Origin: Chitinophagales bacterium
GTDB taxonomy: Bacteria > Bacteroidota > Bacteroidia > Chitinophagales > UBA10324
Assembly: GCA_025057275.1 (NCBI GenBank)
Contig: JANWXQ010000028.1
Span: 1 to 64,000, forward strand
Direction: 5' to 3'
Length of the DNA stretch: 64,000 nt
Position 1 is the first letter of the stretch, and each line of letters starts with the position of its first letter. Below, piece after piece: positions 1 to 9,017 of this stretch. The translations under genes and the position numbers were made by a program. The notes under the pieces are model-generated. The model was not told the DNA's origin. It searched no databases and was given only the letters and a program-made list of their open reading frames with translations.

Positions 1-96
1 CCCGCCCCTGATGTGTTTTCCTTCTAATGTAAAAATCCTTTCACCGCAACGAACCGCTAATAAAGAGCAGTTCCGTATCAAAGGAATTGCCGTTGC

Positions 97-828
97 TCAA
101 AAGCGCGTCTGAAGGTAATAGGGCAGCATCTTGCGCCACGATGGCCAGTCGTGCGGAATATCTGGGCCCCATATATCCAGCTCATGCGGCAATGATTTGC
201 GGTGCAACACCTCGGAAAACCGCCGGCTGAAATCCGGATTTTCGTAACTGCCGCTACCGGTTACAATATGCAGGTGCGGCTTGCTTCGGATGGTTTCCAG
301 AATGCTGTGATCGGTCAGGTTGGGGATGTAATGCATCGGGCTGTTGAAGTACACCTCCATGTCAAAATACCCTTTGGTGTATTCCGTGAGGTCGTACACT
401 CCGCTCATGGCTATAAAGCCATCCAAAAGGTCCGGACGCTTCAAAAACAGATTGGCTGAATGCAAAGCCCCGAACGAAGCCCCGCTGACATAAACCGGCG
501 TTTCCTGACTGGTTTTGTACTTGACGAATGGAATCACTTCCTGATAGATGTAGTCATTCCATCGGTTATGCCGAAACCCTTTTACAGACGGTTCCACCTG
601 ATCGTTGAGCCAACTGTCTTTGTTGATACTATCCACCGAAAACACCTTCACCTTGCCGGCATCAATGAGTGGAGCCAGGTCATCAATCAGCTGAAAACGT
701 TCGTATTCCAAAAAATCGGCCGCTGCCGTCGGCACGAGCAATAGCGCAAAACCGTAATGGCCATAAACGGCAATAGGCATGTCGCGGTGAAGGGCCGGAC
801 TAAACCAGGAGTGAATTTCTCGATGCAT
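97..828 (-). CDS. Putative esterase (alpha/beta hydrolase fold)
   Basis: A 243-residue protein of the putative-esterase (EstA/esterase D-like) branch of alpha/beta hydrolases. The nucleophile elbow GASFG puts the catalytic serine at about residue 118, and the IPHDW motif near residue 226 supplies the probable catalytic histidine. There is no signal peptide or membrane segment, so it should be cytoplasmic. The N-terminal HSWFSPAL...MPIAVYGHYG pattern is typical of the family start, which supports the ATG at 828. It sits alone downstream of glmS on the same strand with a 53-bp gap. The substrate cannot be told from sequence. Confidence 0.8.
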   Translation of the reverse strand: MHREIHSWFSPALHRDMPIAVYGHYGFALLLVPTAAADFLEYERFQLIDDLAPLIDAGKVKVFSVDSINKDSWLNDQVEPSVKGFRHNRWNDYIYQEVIPFVKYKTSQETPVYVSGASFGALHSANLFLKRPDLLDGFIAMSGVYDLTEYTKGYFDMEVYFNSPMHYIPNLTDHSILETIRSKPHLHIVTGSGSYENPDFSRRFSEVLHRKSLPHELDIWGPDIPHDWPSWRKMLPYYLQTRF

Positions 829-881
829 GAAGCGGTAGGTTAGGCCGCTAAGATAGAAGGACGTCTGGGAACCGGAGGGGC

Positions 882-2720
882 CTATTCCACCGTTACGCTC
901 TTCGCCAGGTTACGGGGTTGATCCACGTTACAGCCGCGCAGCACAGCAATATGGTAAGCCAGCAACTGAAGCGGAACGACGCTGAGTAAAGGAGTCAGTG
1001 GCTCTTCGGTTTCCGGAATTTCAATAACGAATTCAGCCAGATCCCTTATGCGCTGATCACCCTGAGTAACCACGGCAATAATGCGGCCTTTTCTGGCCTT
1101 GACTTCTTCAATGTTGTTGATGATCTTGTCGTAAGCGCCGCCTTTGGTAGCCAAAACCACTACGGGCATCTCTTCGTCAATTAGGGCAATGGGACCGTGC
1201 TTCATTTCAGCAGCCGGATAGCCTTCGGCATGGATGTAGGAAATCTCCTTAAGCTTAAGGGCTCCTTCCAGCGCAACAGGAAAATTGTATCCACGACCTA
1301 AATACAAAAAATTGCGGGCGTCCTTAAAGAAATCAGCGATGTATCGGATCTGTTCATTGCTTTTCAACACTTCGCGCACCTTGTCGGGTATGGCATCCAG
1401 CTCAGTAATCAGCTGGAAGTAGCGCGACTGGGTTAGGGTTCCTTTCTTGTATCCGATCAAAAAGGCCAGCATGCTTAAAACCGCCACCTGAGCCGTAAAA
1501 GCTTTGGTGGAGGCCACGCCGATTTCCGGACCGGCATGGGTAAAACTGCCTGCATCGGTGGCCCGCGCTATAGAGGAACCTACCACATTGCAAATGCCAA
1601 ATACAGTAGCGCCGTGTTGTTTACCCAAATGCACGGCTGCCAGGGTATCTGCGGTTTCACCGGACTGCGAAATGGCAATCATCAGATCACCGCTGCTGAT
1701 AATGGGGTTGCGGTAGCGAAACTCAGATGCATATTCTACCTCTACCGGTATGCGGGCCAGATCTTCAAACAAGTATTCGCCCACCACTCCGGCATGCCAG
1801 GATGTGCCACAGGCTACTATGGTTAGTTTATCGGCCTGAATGAGCCGTTGTTCGTATTCGGCAAAGCCACCCAGCTTGATGGTGCCTGTCTCGGCGTTCA
1901 GGCGGCCACGCAATGAATCGCGTATGGAATGCGGCTGTTCATAGATCTCCTTCAGCATAAAATGATCGAAACCGCCCTTCTCTATCATTTCCAGCTTGAG
2001 CTCCAGTTCTTCTATGTAGGGCGTGCGCACCACGTTGCCGATGGTACGCACCTGCAGATTACCGTCGCGCCGCATGACGGCAATTTCTTCGTCGTTGAGG
2101 TAAACGACGTTTCGGGTGTGTTCCACAATGGGGGTGGCATCGGAGGCTACAAAAAACTCATTGTTTCCCACGCCAATGACTAAAGGGCTTCCCTTTCGGG
2201 CTGCAATCAGGCTGTCGGAATCGTGGCGGGAAAGTACCACGATGGCATAGGCCCCTACAACCTCATGCAAGGCCACCCGTATGGCTTCGGCCAGTTCCAG
2301 CCCCTCGTTGCGCTGGATGTCTTCGATCAGATGAATCAGTACTTCCGTATCGGTTTCCGATTCGAACCGATGCCCCCGGTGCAAAAGCTCCTCTTTTAAA
2401 GCTGCGTAATTTTCTATGATGCCGTTGTGAATGATGGCAAGTCCCTTGCTGGGAGAAAAATGCGGATGCGCATTGCGGTCGTTGGGCGCCCCGTGAGTGG
2501 CCCACCGGGTATGTCCGATGCCGACGGTGCCGGCCGTGTCTTGCGTAGCGCAGACTTCTTCCAGCGAACTAACCTTACCTGCTTTCTTGTAAATTTTGAT
2601 ATCTCCATTCAGCAGCGCAATACCGGTGCTGTCATATCCCCGGTACTCAAGCCGGTGCAAGCCCTTGATCAGAAGCGGATAAGCCTGCCGGTGTCCGATA
2701 TATCCGATGATGCCACACAT
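882..2720 (-). CDS. glmS: Glutamine--fructose-6-phosphate aminotransferase (isomerizing)
   Basis: GlmS makes glucosamine-6-phosphate from fructose-6-phosphate and glutamine, the first committed step to UDP-GlcNAc for peptidoglycan and lipid A. The 612-residue length is typical. It begins MCGIIGYIG, so after Met removal Cys1 is the glutaminase nucleophile. A class II glutaminase domain fills about the first 220 residues, including the HTRWATHG motif. Two SIS sugar-isomerase domains follow, with CGTSWHAG and SQSGETADT in the first and a C-terminal end in AKSVTVE, as in other GlmS proteins. No ribozyme or other leader element is evident in the short upstream gap. Confidence 0.97.
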   Translation of the reverse strand: MCGIIGYIGHRQAYPLLIKGLHRLEYRGYDSTGIALLNGDIKIYKKAGKVSSLEEVCATQDTAGTVGIGHTRWATHGAPNDRNAHPHFSPSKGLAIIHNGIIENYAALKEELLHRGHRFESETDTEVLIHLIEDIQRNEGLELAEAIRVALHEVVGAYAIVVLSRHDSDSLIAARKGSPLVIGVGNNEFFVASDATPIVEHTRNVVYLNDEEIAVMRRDGNLQVRTIGNVVRTPYIEELELKLEMIEKGGFDHFMLKEIYEQPHSIRDSLRGRLNAETGTIKLGGFAEYEQRLIQADKLTIVACGTSWHAGVVGEYLFEDLARIPVEVEYASEFRYRNPIISSGDLMIAISQSGETADTLAAVHLGKQHGATVFGICNVVGSSIARATDAGSFTHAGPEIGVASTKAFTAQVAVLSMLAFLIGYKKGTLTQSRYFQLITELDAIPDKVREVLKSNEQIRYIADFFKDARNFLYLGRGYNFPVALEGALKLKEISYIHAEGYPAAEMKHGPIALIDEEMPVVVLATKGGAYDKIINNIEEVKARKGRIIAVVTQGDQRIRDLAEFVIEIPETEEPLTPLLSVVPLQLLAYHIAVLRGCNVDQPRNLAKSVTVE

Positions 2721-2745
2721 GCTGCTGCGCCGATTTGTTGTAAAG

Positions 2746-4119
2746 TTATTTTATCGGTGTATAAACCAGAATCAGTTGCATACGGGCCGGATCGCTGCGA
2801 TTGGCCCCTCCGGCAACCAACCGGTTAGCTACTTCTGCCCTGCGAAAAGGAATGAGAAACAGCCCCCGGTCGGTTCGTTTGCCATCTACGAGCTCTTGAA
2901 GCTGGCGGGCAATGCTGAACCGGTATTGCACGTAGGAGCGCCGGTTGATCGTTACTTTTTTGATTGCTGTTCCACCAAACTGCAAAGCGCCGGTAAAATC
3001 AGGCAATGCCACGTCTTTACCGCTGCTGTCCAGGGTAATGCACACCAACTGATCCGGCGGAGGAAAAAGGCTGTCGGTGCGCTGGTCGTCCAGCAGGCTG
3101 GTTATCAAAAGCTCAGCTTTGTTGATGACTACCCCGTTTAACTGGCTGAGGTAAGGAATCCATATGCGTGTTTTGACGCCGCCGCATCCCTGCACAAACA
3201 CCACACTGTCTCCTTCAGCGGAAGGCTGCTGCACATATTGCGATACGCGACTTTGCCCGTAATGATGCCGGAAATAATTGGTACGCACCTCACCAGTACT
3301 TATGGGAAATGAAAACTCCAACGAGTCTCTGGTGGGTGTATGCCAGTACAGCCGCAGGCCGCTGAGTGCCGATTGCAGGTTGATATACAATATGCTGGCG
3401 CCATAGGGTGTGACTTGCGTATCAGGAGCCAAGCAAATACCCTTAAAAAATTTTTTAAAGTTGCTGTCGCTGCTCAACCCTTCTGCGCCGCTTTGCTCCA
3501 GCAGACGCTGCCCGAGCCGGTCGCTGAGCCGGATGCGCAGATGCGGCGGCAGTTTGCCGGAAGCTACCGGAACGGAGTCTGTCAAGTTCGGAACGTACAG
3601 CGCTTTTACACCGATGGGCGCAGGATCTGTGGTAAAGGAACGGTTGGAGTAATAGCCTTCTTCAGGCTTGGGCCGCATGGGCTCTGTTACTTCAAAAACA
3701 CGCAACGTTTGCGGCACCTGTTTGTATCCATAAACGGCGACCACATCCAATGTCAGAACCAGCGAATCAATAAACAGGGTGTCGGGAGCACCAAAGTTGA
3801 CCTCATTGGTTGGAAGCTGCAGCTCAGTAAAAAAAGCTGCATAGGTTTTACCAAAATAGGGGTCATACAGGTTTCCGCACAGATTGTTTACGGTAGAGCT
3901 GGACAGAATAGAGTCTTCAGCAACGGTGTGGGTCACCAGGGTAAAGGTGTCGGTAAAAACGGCCCCCACATCATCGCTGCCGGGCAACAATTCCACCCCA
4001 AGATCGCTAAGCTTGTTGCAGCCACTGCTGCAAAAGGCCAGAATCGCAACGAGAATAAAGCCGCTGGATCTTGCTATGGGCACGGGTGTTTTTGTAAACC
4101 GAAGAAAAACGTTTTGCAA
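2746..4119 (-). CDS. DUF4270 family lipoprotein
   Basis: A 457-residue protein recognised as DUF4270, a Bacteroidota-specific secreted or surface protein of unknown function. The N-terminus has a hydrophobic stretch (FILVAILAF) ending in CSSGC, a plausible though atypical lipobox. The DPYFGKTYAAFFTEL stretch followed by DTLFIDSLVLTLD is characteristic of the family. The annotated start is TTG. An in-frame GTG 36 bp downstream would give a cleaner signal peptide, so the start is uncertain. It follows the starch-synthase-like gene by 24 bp on the same strand. DUF4270, starch-synthase-like and pan genes are neighbours in many Bacteroidota (recalled, not checked). Confidence 0.8.
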   Translation of the reverse strand: MQNVFLRFTKTPVPIARSSGFILVAILAFCSSGCNKLSDLGVELLPGSDDVGAVFTDTFTLVTHTVAEDSILSSSTVNNLCGNLYDPYFGKTYAAFFTELQLPTNEVNFGAPDTLFIDSLVLTLDVVAVYGYKQVPQTLRVFEVTEPMRPKPEEGYYSNRSFTTDPAPIGVKALYVPNLTDSVPVASGKLPPHLRIRLSDRLGQRLLEQSGAEGLSSDSNFKKFFKGICLAPDTQVTPYGASILYINLQSALSGLRLYWHTPTRDSLEFSFPISTGEVRTNYFRHHYGQSRVSQYVQQPSAEGDSVVFVQGCGGVKTRIWIPYLSQLNGVVINKAELLITSLLDDQRTDSLFPPPDQLVCITLDSSGKDVALPDFTGALQFGGTAIKKVTINRRSYVQYRFSIARQLQELVDGKRTDRGLFLIPFRRAEVANRLVAGGANRSDPARMQLILVYTPIK

Positions 4120-4143
4120 CGACGCCTGTTGCCCGACTGCCGC

Positions 4144-4974
4144 TCAGCGTTTGAGCAGGGATCGGTAGAATTCGTGATACACCTTCAGGTATTCTTCTCC
4201 GTTCACAAATTCCAGCACCGGCTTACCGGCTCCTTTAATGAACGTCTTCAGCGAACGCTCCAGTTCTTTGTCGGCAACAATGGTGGCATCGGCATGAGAA
4301 ACGGCGCCTTTGTTTAGCCCGCTGAAATCGGCTTTACGGTAATGGGAAAAGTCCTGATCGCTGATGTTGTTGTGAATAAGGGCTTTCTTTTGAAACGATG
4401 GCGACAGGGTGCCTTCGAATCCGTGATTGTACACCGAATAGACGACTTTGGCATTCTGAAACACGGGTTCCCGCCGATACACCGTTTTGAGGTACATGGG
4501 AATCAGGCTCGTCATCCAGCCGTGGCAATGGATGATGTCCGGAGGCCAACCCCATTTTTTTACTGTTTCCAAAGCTCCCTTGCAGAAAAAGATCATTCGC
4601 TCGGCGTTATCGGCAAATGGCTTTTTCTTTTCGTCGGTGAATTCAAATTTTCTTTTGAAGAACTCTTCGTTGTCCAGAAAATAGACCTGCAGACGGGCGC
4701 CCGGCAAACTGGCTACTTTAATGATCAATGGATAATCATCGTCATCAATGATGATGTTCATACCCGACAGCCGGACCACCTCATGCAAACGGTGACGCCG
4801 TTCATTAATGGTACCGAAACGGGGCATCAACACCCGGATTTCGTTTCCTGCATTGAGCAGATGAATGGGCAACTGATGCGCAATGCGAGCCATTTCGCTA
4901 TGCATCAGATAGGGCTTCATCTCCTGCGTAATGATGAGAATACGCAGTTTCTGGGAATTCGCTACGTTGGGCAT
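4144..4974 (-). CDS. Stand-alone starch/glycogen synthase N-terminal domain (GT5-like)
   Basis: A 276-residue protein matching only the N-terminal ADP-glucose starch-synthase domain of GlgA. It has LRILIITQEMKPY near the start and the PDIIHCHGWMTSLIPMYL motif in the middle. It then ends about where the second Rossmann (GT1) domain would begin, so it is roughly 200 residues shorter than classical GlgA. The ORF track starts at a TTG (5010). I chose the ATG at 4974 because a perfect -7 element TATCTTTG lies at 5008-5015, over that TTG. Such short forms are common beside panC in Bacteroidota. Whether it makes glycogen is unclear because the nucleotide-sugar-binding half is missing. Confidence 0.8.
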   Translation of the reverse strand: MPNVANSQKLRILIITQEMKPYLMHSEMARIAHQLPIHLLNAGNEIRVLMPRFGTINERRHRLHEVVRLSGMNIIIDDDDYPLIIKVASLPGARLQVYFLDNEEFFKRKFEFTDEKKKPFADNAERMIFFCKGALETVKKWGWPPDIIHCHGWMTSLIPMYLKTVYRREPVFQNAKVVYSVYNHGFEGTLSPSFQKKALIHNNISDQDFSHYRKADFSGLNKGAVSHADATIVADKELERSLKTFIKGAGKPVLEFVNGEEYLKVYHEFYRSLLKR

Positions 4975-5007
4975 GCTAAAAAGGCGTGGATAACTTAATT
5001 GCGGCTG

Positions 5008-5015
5008 CAAAGATA
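5008..5015 (-). promoter_or_regulatory. Bacteroidota -7 element (TATCTTTG) for the starch-synthase-like gene
   Basis: On the minus strand TATCTTTG exactly fits the TAnnTTTG consensus. It predicts transcription starting near 5001 and a leader of about 27 nt before the ATG at 4974. No convincing -33 TTTG is seen at 19 bp. It rules against the upstream TTG start. Confidence 0.5.
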
Positions 5016-5156
5016 ATATAAAGGATTCGTTACACCTGCAAGAGGGTAAGCCTTTTCCCTAGCCACCGGACCGGCAATTCTATATAAATAACTAAAAATC
5101 AATAGCTTATTTTTCTTTGTCCTTTTAGCTCTATCGCTTTCCGTCGGCTATGCCCT

Positions 5157-5164
5157 TAACTTCG
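5157..5164 (+). promoter_or_regulatory. Probable -7 element (TAACTTCG) for panC
   Basis: TAACTTCG differs from TAnnTTTG at one position and lies 26 bp before the panC ATG, on the opposite strand from the starch-synthase promoter in the same 216-bp divergent gap. Confidence 0.35.
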
Positions 5165-5190
5165 CCGCCCTGTTCAAAACAGCCGGCTGT

Positions 5191-6036
5191 ATGCTGCTGA
5201 TTCGCAAGGCTGCCGATTTGCAATCGGTCTTGGTCCGTGAGGGCAAAAAACTGGGTTTTGTGCCTACCATGGGGGCACTGCACGAAGGCCATCTGTCGCT
5301 GATCCGGACCAGCAAATCGGAAAACGACCTGACCTGCTGCAGCATATACGTCAACCCGACGCAGTTTAACGACGTGCAGGATCTGGCCGCCTATCCACGA
5401 CAAGTGGAGCGCGACCTCGTCTTGCTTTCTGATGCCGGATGCGACGTTGTGTTTCTTCCTGACCACGATCAGATGTATCCGCAGGGCCTGCATGCTCTTC
5501 ACCGATATCCGTTGCATCCGTTAGACGAAATGCTGGAAGGTGCTTCGCGTCCCGGCCATTTTCAGGGTGTGGCTAATGTAGTGGATCGCCTGCTGCAGCT
5601 CGTGCGGCCTGAAGCCCTGTACATGGGTCAAAAGGATTTCCAACAGGTAAAAGTGGTGGAACGGTTGCTGGCCTACCGCAACTATCCGGTCCGGCTGGTC
5701 ATGTGCCCTACGGTACGTGAGGCCAGCGGACTGGCCATGAGTTCCCGTAACGCCCGGCTGACCGAATCGCAACGCTTAAATGCAGCCCGTATCTGGAGTG
5801 AGCTATGCTGGATCCGACAGGAAAGCCGCAACAGGCCCTGGCCTGAATTGCGGCAACAGGCGATCAGCCGACTGAATGCCTTGCCCGACATGCAGGTAGA
5901 TTATCTGCATTGTTGCCGGTCCGATACGTTGGAATTTCTCATAAACCGGCCTGACCAACCCACATGCGTGGTATGGCTCATTGCCGTTGTGGTCGGCGGA
6001 GTTCGCCTGCTCGATAACATTCTGTTCGAGACTTAA
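5191..6036 (+). CDS. panC: Pantothenate synthetase
   Basis: PanC joins pantoate and beta-alanine using ATP to make pantothenate, the precursor of coenzyme A. The 281-residue length is normal. The nucleotidyltransferase signature FVPTMGALHEGHLSL (HxGH at residues 31-34) and YVNPTQF are present. Also present are GxGHFQGVANVV-type pantoate-binding residues (GASRPGHFQG), the YMGQKDFQQ motif and MSSRNARL. It begins a plus-strand series in which panD follows 53 bp later, so the beta-alanine supplier and its user are adjacent. Confidence 0.97.
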   Translation: MLLIRKAADLQSVLVREGKKLGFVPTMGALHEGHLSLIRTSKSENDLTCCSIYVNPTQFNDVQDLAAYPRQVERDLVLLSDAGCDVVFLPDHDQMYPQGLHALHRYPLHPLDEMLEGASRPGHFQGVANVVDRLLQLVRPEALYMGQKDFQQVKVVERLLAYRNYPVRLVMCPTVREASGLAMSSRNARLTESQRLNAARIWSELCWIRQESRNRPWPELRQQAISRLNALPDMQVDYLHCCRSDTLEFLINRPDQPTCVVWLIAVVVGGVRLLDNILFET

Positions 6037-6075
6037 CTGCTGCCGTGGGTTCCATTGGCCTTTGGCCCTAACCGT

Positions 6076-6083
6076 TACTTTTG
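6076..6083 (+). promoter_or_regulatory. -7 element (TACTTTTG) immediately upstream of panD
   Basis: A perfect TAnnTTTG match ending 6 bp before the panD ATG at 6090. A TTGG 17 bp upstream is a weak -33 candidate. Transcription from it would give a nearly leaderless panD message. Confidence 0.45.
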
Positions 6084-6089
6084 CAAACT

Positions 6090-6443
6090 ATGCTGATTGA
6101 GGTTGTCAAGTCCAAAATTCACCGCGTCCGTGTTACCGATGCCAACATTGATTACATCGGCAGCATAACAATTGATGAAGACCTCATGGATGCCGCCAAC
6201 CTGATGGAAAACGAAAAGGTGCAGGTGGTCAACATCAACAACGGAGAGCGTATGGAAACATATGTGATTCGTGGAGAACGAAAAAGCGGAACGGTATGCC
6301 TCAACGGCGCGGCAGCCCGCAAGGCAGTAGTTGGCGATTTGCTCATCATTATTTCTTATGCCATTATGGATCAGGAAGAGGCCCGTCGCTTTAAGCCGGC
6401 CATCATCTTTCCTGATCCGAACAACCGGCTTGTTCAGCCGTGA
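6090..6443 (+). CDS. panD: Aspartate 1-decarboxylase (pyruvoyl-dependent)
   Basis: PanD decarboxylates aspartate to beta-alanine for pantothenate synthesis. I start at the ATG at 6090 rather than the TTG at 6081. This gives 117 residues and puts the self-cleavage pair at Gly24-Ser25 (DYIGSITID), the same numbering as the Escherichia coli proenzyme. Ser25 becomes the pyruvoyl cofactor. Other family residues are visible: [11 protein letters not shown] near the N-terminus, the [12 protein letters not shown] strand and the LNGAAAR loop. Its stop codon overlaps the GTG of the next gene by 4 bp (GTGA), which suggests translational coupling. Confidence 0.96.
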   Translation: MLIEVVKSKIHRVRVTDANIDYIGSITIDEDLMDAANLMENEKVQVVNINNGERMETYVIRGERKSGTVCLNGAAARKAVVGDLLIIISYAIMDQEEARRFKPAIIFPDPNNRLVQP

Positions 6444-7465
6444 GCAAGAAGCTGATTTCCGTAATCCGTATTGTCACCTTTCTTGGTATCGGAGTGCTGC
6501 TGCTGTGGCTGGTGCTGCGGCAACAGGATGTCAGTATACTGAAGAGCAATTTGGAATCGGCGCATTGGGGTTATGCCTTGCTGGCGCTGTTCTTTGGCCT
6601 GCTGAGCAACATCTTCCGTGCCCTGCGCTGGAACATGCTCATCGAACCGTTGGGCTACAGCCCCCGGCTGGTCAACACTTTTGGCTCCGTTATGGTGGGA
6701 TACATGGCTAACCTGGCCATTCCCCGCCTTGGAGAATTGATGCGCTGTGCCCTGCTTCACCGTTACGACCGGGTGCCGGTTAACAAATTGCTCGGAACAG
6801 TGGTAGCCGAACGGGCCATTGACATAGCCACCATTTTGTTGTTACTGCTGGTCGTGGTCATGTTGGAATTTGAACGAATGAGCCGGTTTACTTACCAATT
6901 TGTTGTGGCTCCAATGGAAGCCAGACTTCAGAAGCTTTCGGGCCAGCATTTGCCGTATGTGCTTCTCTGGATCGGTGCGCTGGCAATTGCAGCAGTTATA
7001 GCCGTTCAGGTGTACCGGCGATTGAGTAAGACGCGCCTTTTCATCCGGATCCGCTATTTGGTACGTGGCTTTGTTGCCGGCCTGCGTTCGGTAAGCCAGC
7101 TCCGCCATCTGCATTTGTTTCTTGTTTATACCGTACTGATCTGGCTGTTGTACATGCTCATGTCGTACGTCTGCTTTTTTTGTTTTCCCCAGACCAGTCA
7201 TCTGAGTGTGATTGCCGGCCTGGCCGTCATGGTTTTTGGCGGATTCGGGTGGGCAGCGCCGGTTCAGGGCGGCCTGGGCACTTTTCACCTGATCGTTACC
7301 CAGGCGTTGGTTTTGTACGGCATTGCTGAGGCCGACGGACTGGCCTATGCCATCCTGTCGCACGGTACGCAGGTAGCCGGAATGCTGGTGTTTGGCCTGC
7401 TTGCCCTTGTGGTTCTGCCTTGGATCAACCGCCGCCGCAAAGGTTTGTCAATTCCCAAGCCATGA
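6440..7465 (+). CDS. Flippase-like membrane protein (lysylphosphatidylglycerol synthase TM region/UPF0104 family)
   Basis: A 341-residue integral membrane protein with about eight hydrophobic segments, of the family that resembles the flippase half of MprF. The family hallmarks [30 protein letters not shown] and VVAERAIDI are present. It lacks the soluble aminoacyl-transferase domain of MprF, so it should not lysinylate lipids. It starts at a GTG overlapping the panD stop and its own TGA overlaps the ATG of the next gene (ATGA), so it sits in a translationally coupled trio. The transported molecule is unknown. Confidence 0.85.
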   Translation: MSKKLISVIRIVTFLGIGVLLLWLVLRQQDVSILKSNLESAHWGYALLALFFGLLSNIFRALRWNMLIEPLGYSPRLVNTFGSVMVGYMANLAIPRLGELMRCALLHRYDRVPVNKLLGTVVAERAIDIATILLLLLVVVMLEFERMSRFTYQFVVAPMEARLQKLSGQHLPYVLLWIGALAIAAVIAVQVYRRLSKTRLFIRIRYLVRGFVAGLRSVSQLRHLHLFLVYTVLIWLLYMLMSYVCFFCFPQTSHLSVIAGLAVMVFGGFGWAAPVQGGLGTFHLIVTQALVLYGIAEADGLAYAILSHGTQVAGMLVFGLLALVVLPWINRRRKGLSIPKP

Positions 7466-7959
7466 GCCCAAGTCGGTTTGGACAACATATCGAAGAAAAG
7501 ATCATGACCGATGAGGTGCTTGGAGAGCGCCTTCAGATGTGGCGCCGTTCAGGTAAGACCATTGTGTTTACCAACGGATGTTTCGATTTGCTTCATGCCG
7601 GCCACCTGCACCTCCTGCACGAAGCCCGGTCGCTGGGCGATGTACTGGTGGTGGGCTTAAATTCCGATGCTTCGGTCAATCGGCTGAAGCCCGGAAGGCC
7701 AGTGGTAAGCGAAGGCGACCGCGCGCGCTTGCTGGCTGCGCTGGAAGCAGTGGACGCCGTTGTTCGTTTCGATGACGACACCCCCCTGAGGCTCATAGAG
7801 TACATCCGCCCCGATGTGCTGGTAAAAGGAGCCGATTATGCTCCGGAATTGGTGGTGGGGCGCGAACAGGTGCTTGGCTATGGTGGAGCCGTGCATTTGG
7901 TGCCTCTGTTGCCGGGCTACAGTACCAGCGCTCTGGTCGAGCGTATTAAAGCCATTTGA
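7462..7959 (+). CDS. rfaE2: D-glycero-beta-D-manno-heptose 1-phosphate adenylyltransferase
   Basis: A nucleotidyltransferase corresponding to the C-terminal half of bifunctional HldE. It transfers AMP to heptose-1-phosphate in ADP-heptose synthesis for LPS core. The core motif TNGCFDLLHAGHLHLL contains the HxGH signature. LNSDASVNRLK and VKGADYAPE also fit the family, and the protein ends in a typical GYSTSALVERI. I use the ATG at 7462, which overlaps the upstream TGA. It gives 165 residues, and the ORF-track start at 7420 lies inside the preceding gene. The kinase half (RfaE1) is not in the window. Confidence 0.92.
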   Translation: MSPSRFGQHIEEKIMTDEVLGERLQMWRRSGKTIVFTNGCFDLLHAGHLHLLHEARSLGDVLVVGLNSDASVNRLKPGRPVVSEGDRARLLAALEAVDAVVRFDDDTPLRLIEYIRPDVLVKGADYAPELVVGREQVLGYGGAVHLVPLLPGYSTSALVERIKAI

Positions 7960-8027
7960 GCCGGCTATTTGCTGGCTGGCTGCTGATGATGTTGCATTTT
8001 TGAACCTTCTGCATAGGAATTTCTGCC

Positions 8028-8903
8028 ATGAAAGCGCGAAAAAAACTTTGGGAGCGGCTAACCACGCCCTACCGCCTCGTTTTGCTGAACGACGAAACCT
8101 TTGAAGAAGTCACCAGCTTCCAGCTCACCCGCATGAACGTGTATGTACTGGTTAGCACAGTGCTGGTGGTCATGGTGCTGGTAACGGTGTCGGCTATTGT
8201 CTTTACACCACTCAAAGAATATATTCCCGGCTATGCCGACGTGGACACGCGGCAGACGGTCATGGAGTTGAAGCTGCGCGCCGACAGCATGCAGCGGGCG
8301 CTGGAAATGCGGGAGCGTTACTTGGAAAACATCCGGAGCATCATCAGCGGCGAAGTGTCGCCGGCATCAGTTTACGACACGCTCAGCCAGCCGGTTAAGC
8401 GGCAAGACCCGGCCGAAACGGCCCGTCCTTCGGAATCGGAAACCCAACTGCGCAGAGAAGTGGAACAAATGGAACGGTTTGCCCTGCTGCAGCAACAACC
8501 TATTTCATTGCGCACGCCATCACGGAATCTGTTTCATTTCTTTCTTCCCCTCCGGGGCGGTTACATTACTCAGCCTTTTGACGAAGCACGCAAACATTTT
8601 GGCGTGGATCTGGTGGCCGTGGAAAACGAACCCATTAAAGCTACGATGGATGGAACGGTGGTGTTTGCCGGCTTTACTGCCGAAACCGGCTATTCCATTA
8701 TGCTGCAGCATGCCCAGAATCTGTTGTCGGTGTACAAACACAACAGCGCTTTGCTTCGGGAAGTCGGTGATCGCGTGCGTGCCGGCGACATTATCGCCAT
8801 CATCGGCAACACCGGCGAATACACCACAGGCCCTCACCTGCATTTTGAAATCTGGTATAACGGCATTCCTCTGGATCCGGAAAAGTTTCTGCCTTTATCC
8901 TGA
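8028..8903 (+). CDS. M23 family metallopeptidase (LytM/DipM-type, membrane-anchored)
   Basis: A 291-residue protein with a short basic N-terminus, one membrane segment at about residues 35-58 and a periplasmic part. The periplasmic part holds a likely coiled coil (about 80-150) and a C-terminal peptidase M23 domain. Zinc-binding residues are intact: HFGVD (H..D), the SVYKHN histidine and HLHFE. It is therefore predicted to be an active peptidoglycan endopeptidase rather than a degenerate EnvC-like activator. It lies just upstream of a bactofilin gene, a pairing found in many bacteria in which the bactofilin scaffold positions the M23 enzyme for cell shape. The ATG at 8028 fits the family start. 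Confidence 0.93.
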   Translation: MKARKKLWERLTTPYRLVLLNDETFEEVTSFQLTRMNVYVLVSTVLVVMVLVTVSAIVFTPLKEYIPGYADVDTRQTVMELKLRADSMQRALEMRERYLENIRSIISGEVSPASVYDTLSQPVKRQDPAETARPSESETQLRREVEQMERFALLQQQPISLRTPSRNLFHFFLPLRGGYITQPFDEARKHFGVDLVAVENEPIKATMDGTVVFAGFTAETGYSIMLQHAQNLLSVYKHNSALLREVGDRVRAGDIIAIIGNTGEYTTGPHLHFEIWYNGIPLDPEKFLPLS

Positions 8904-8956
8904 AAAAAATTTTGTTCTTTTTCCCCAACGTGTGGAAAACCTTAACGGCATGTGGT

Positions 8957-8964
8957 TAACTTTG
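8957..8964 (+). promoter_or_regulatory. -7 element (TAACTTTG) for the bactofilin gene
   Basis: A perfect TAnnTTTG match 53 bp before the bactofilin ATG. It overlaps the extended ORF-track start (8952), which supports the ATG at 9018. No clear -33 box is seen. Confidence 0.45.
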
Positions 8965-9017
8965 CCCGCTTCCCAACACCAAATAATGTTACCTTAACAA
9001 CAGAAAATCACCACATC

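Noticed and set aside
3340-4317. 325-aa plus-strand ORF opposite DUF4270
   Set aside because: Antisense shadow of the DUF4270 and starch-synthase-like genes; no recognisable domain.
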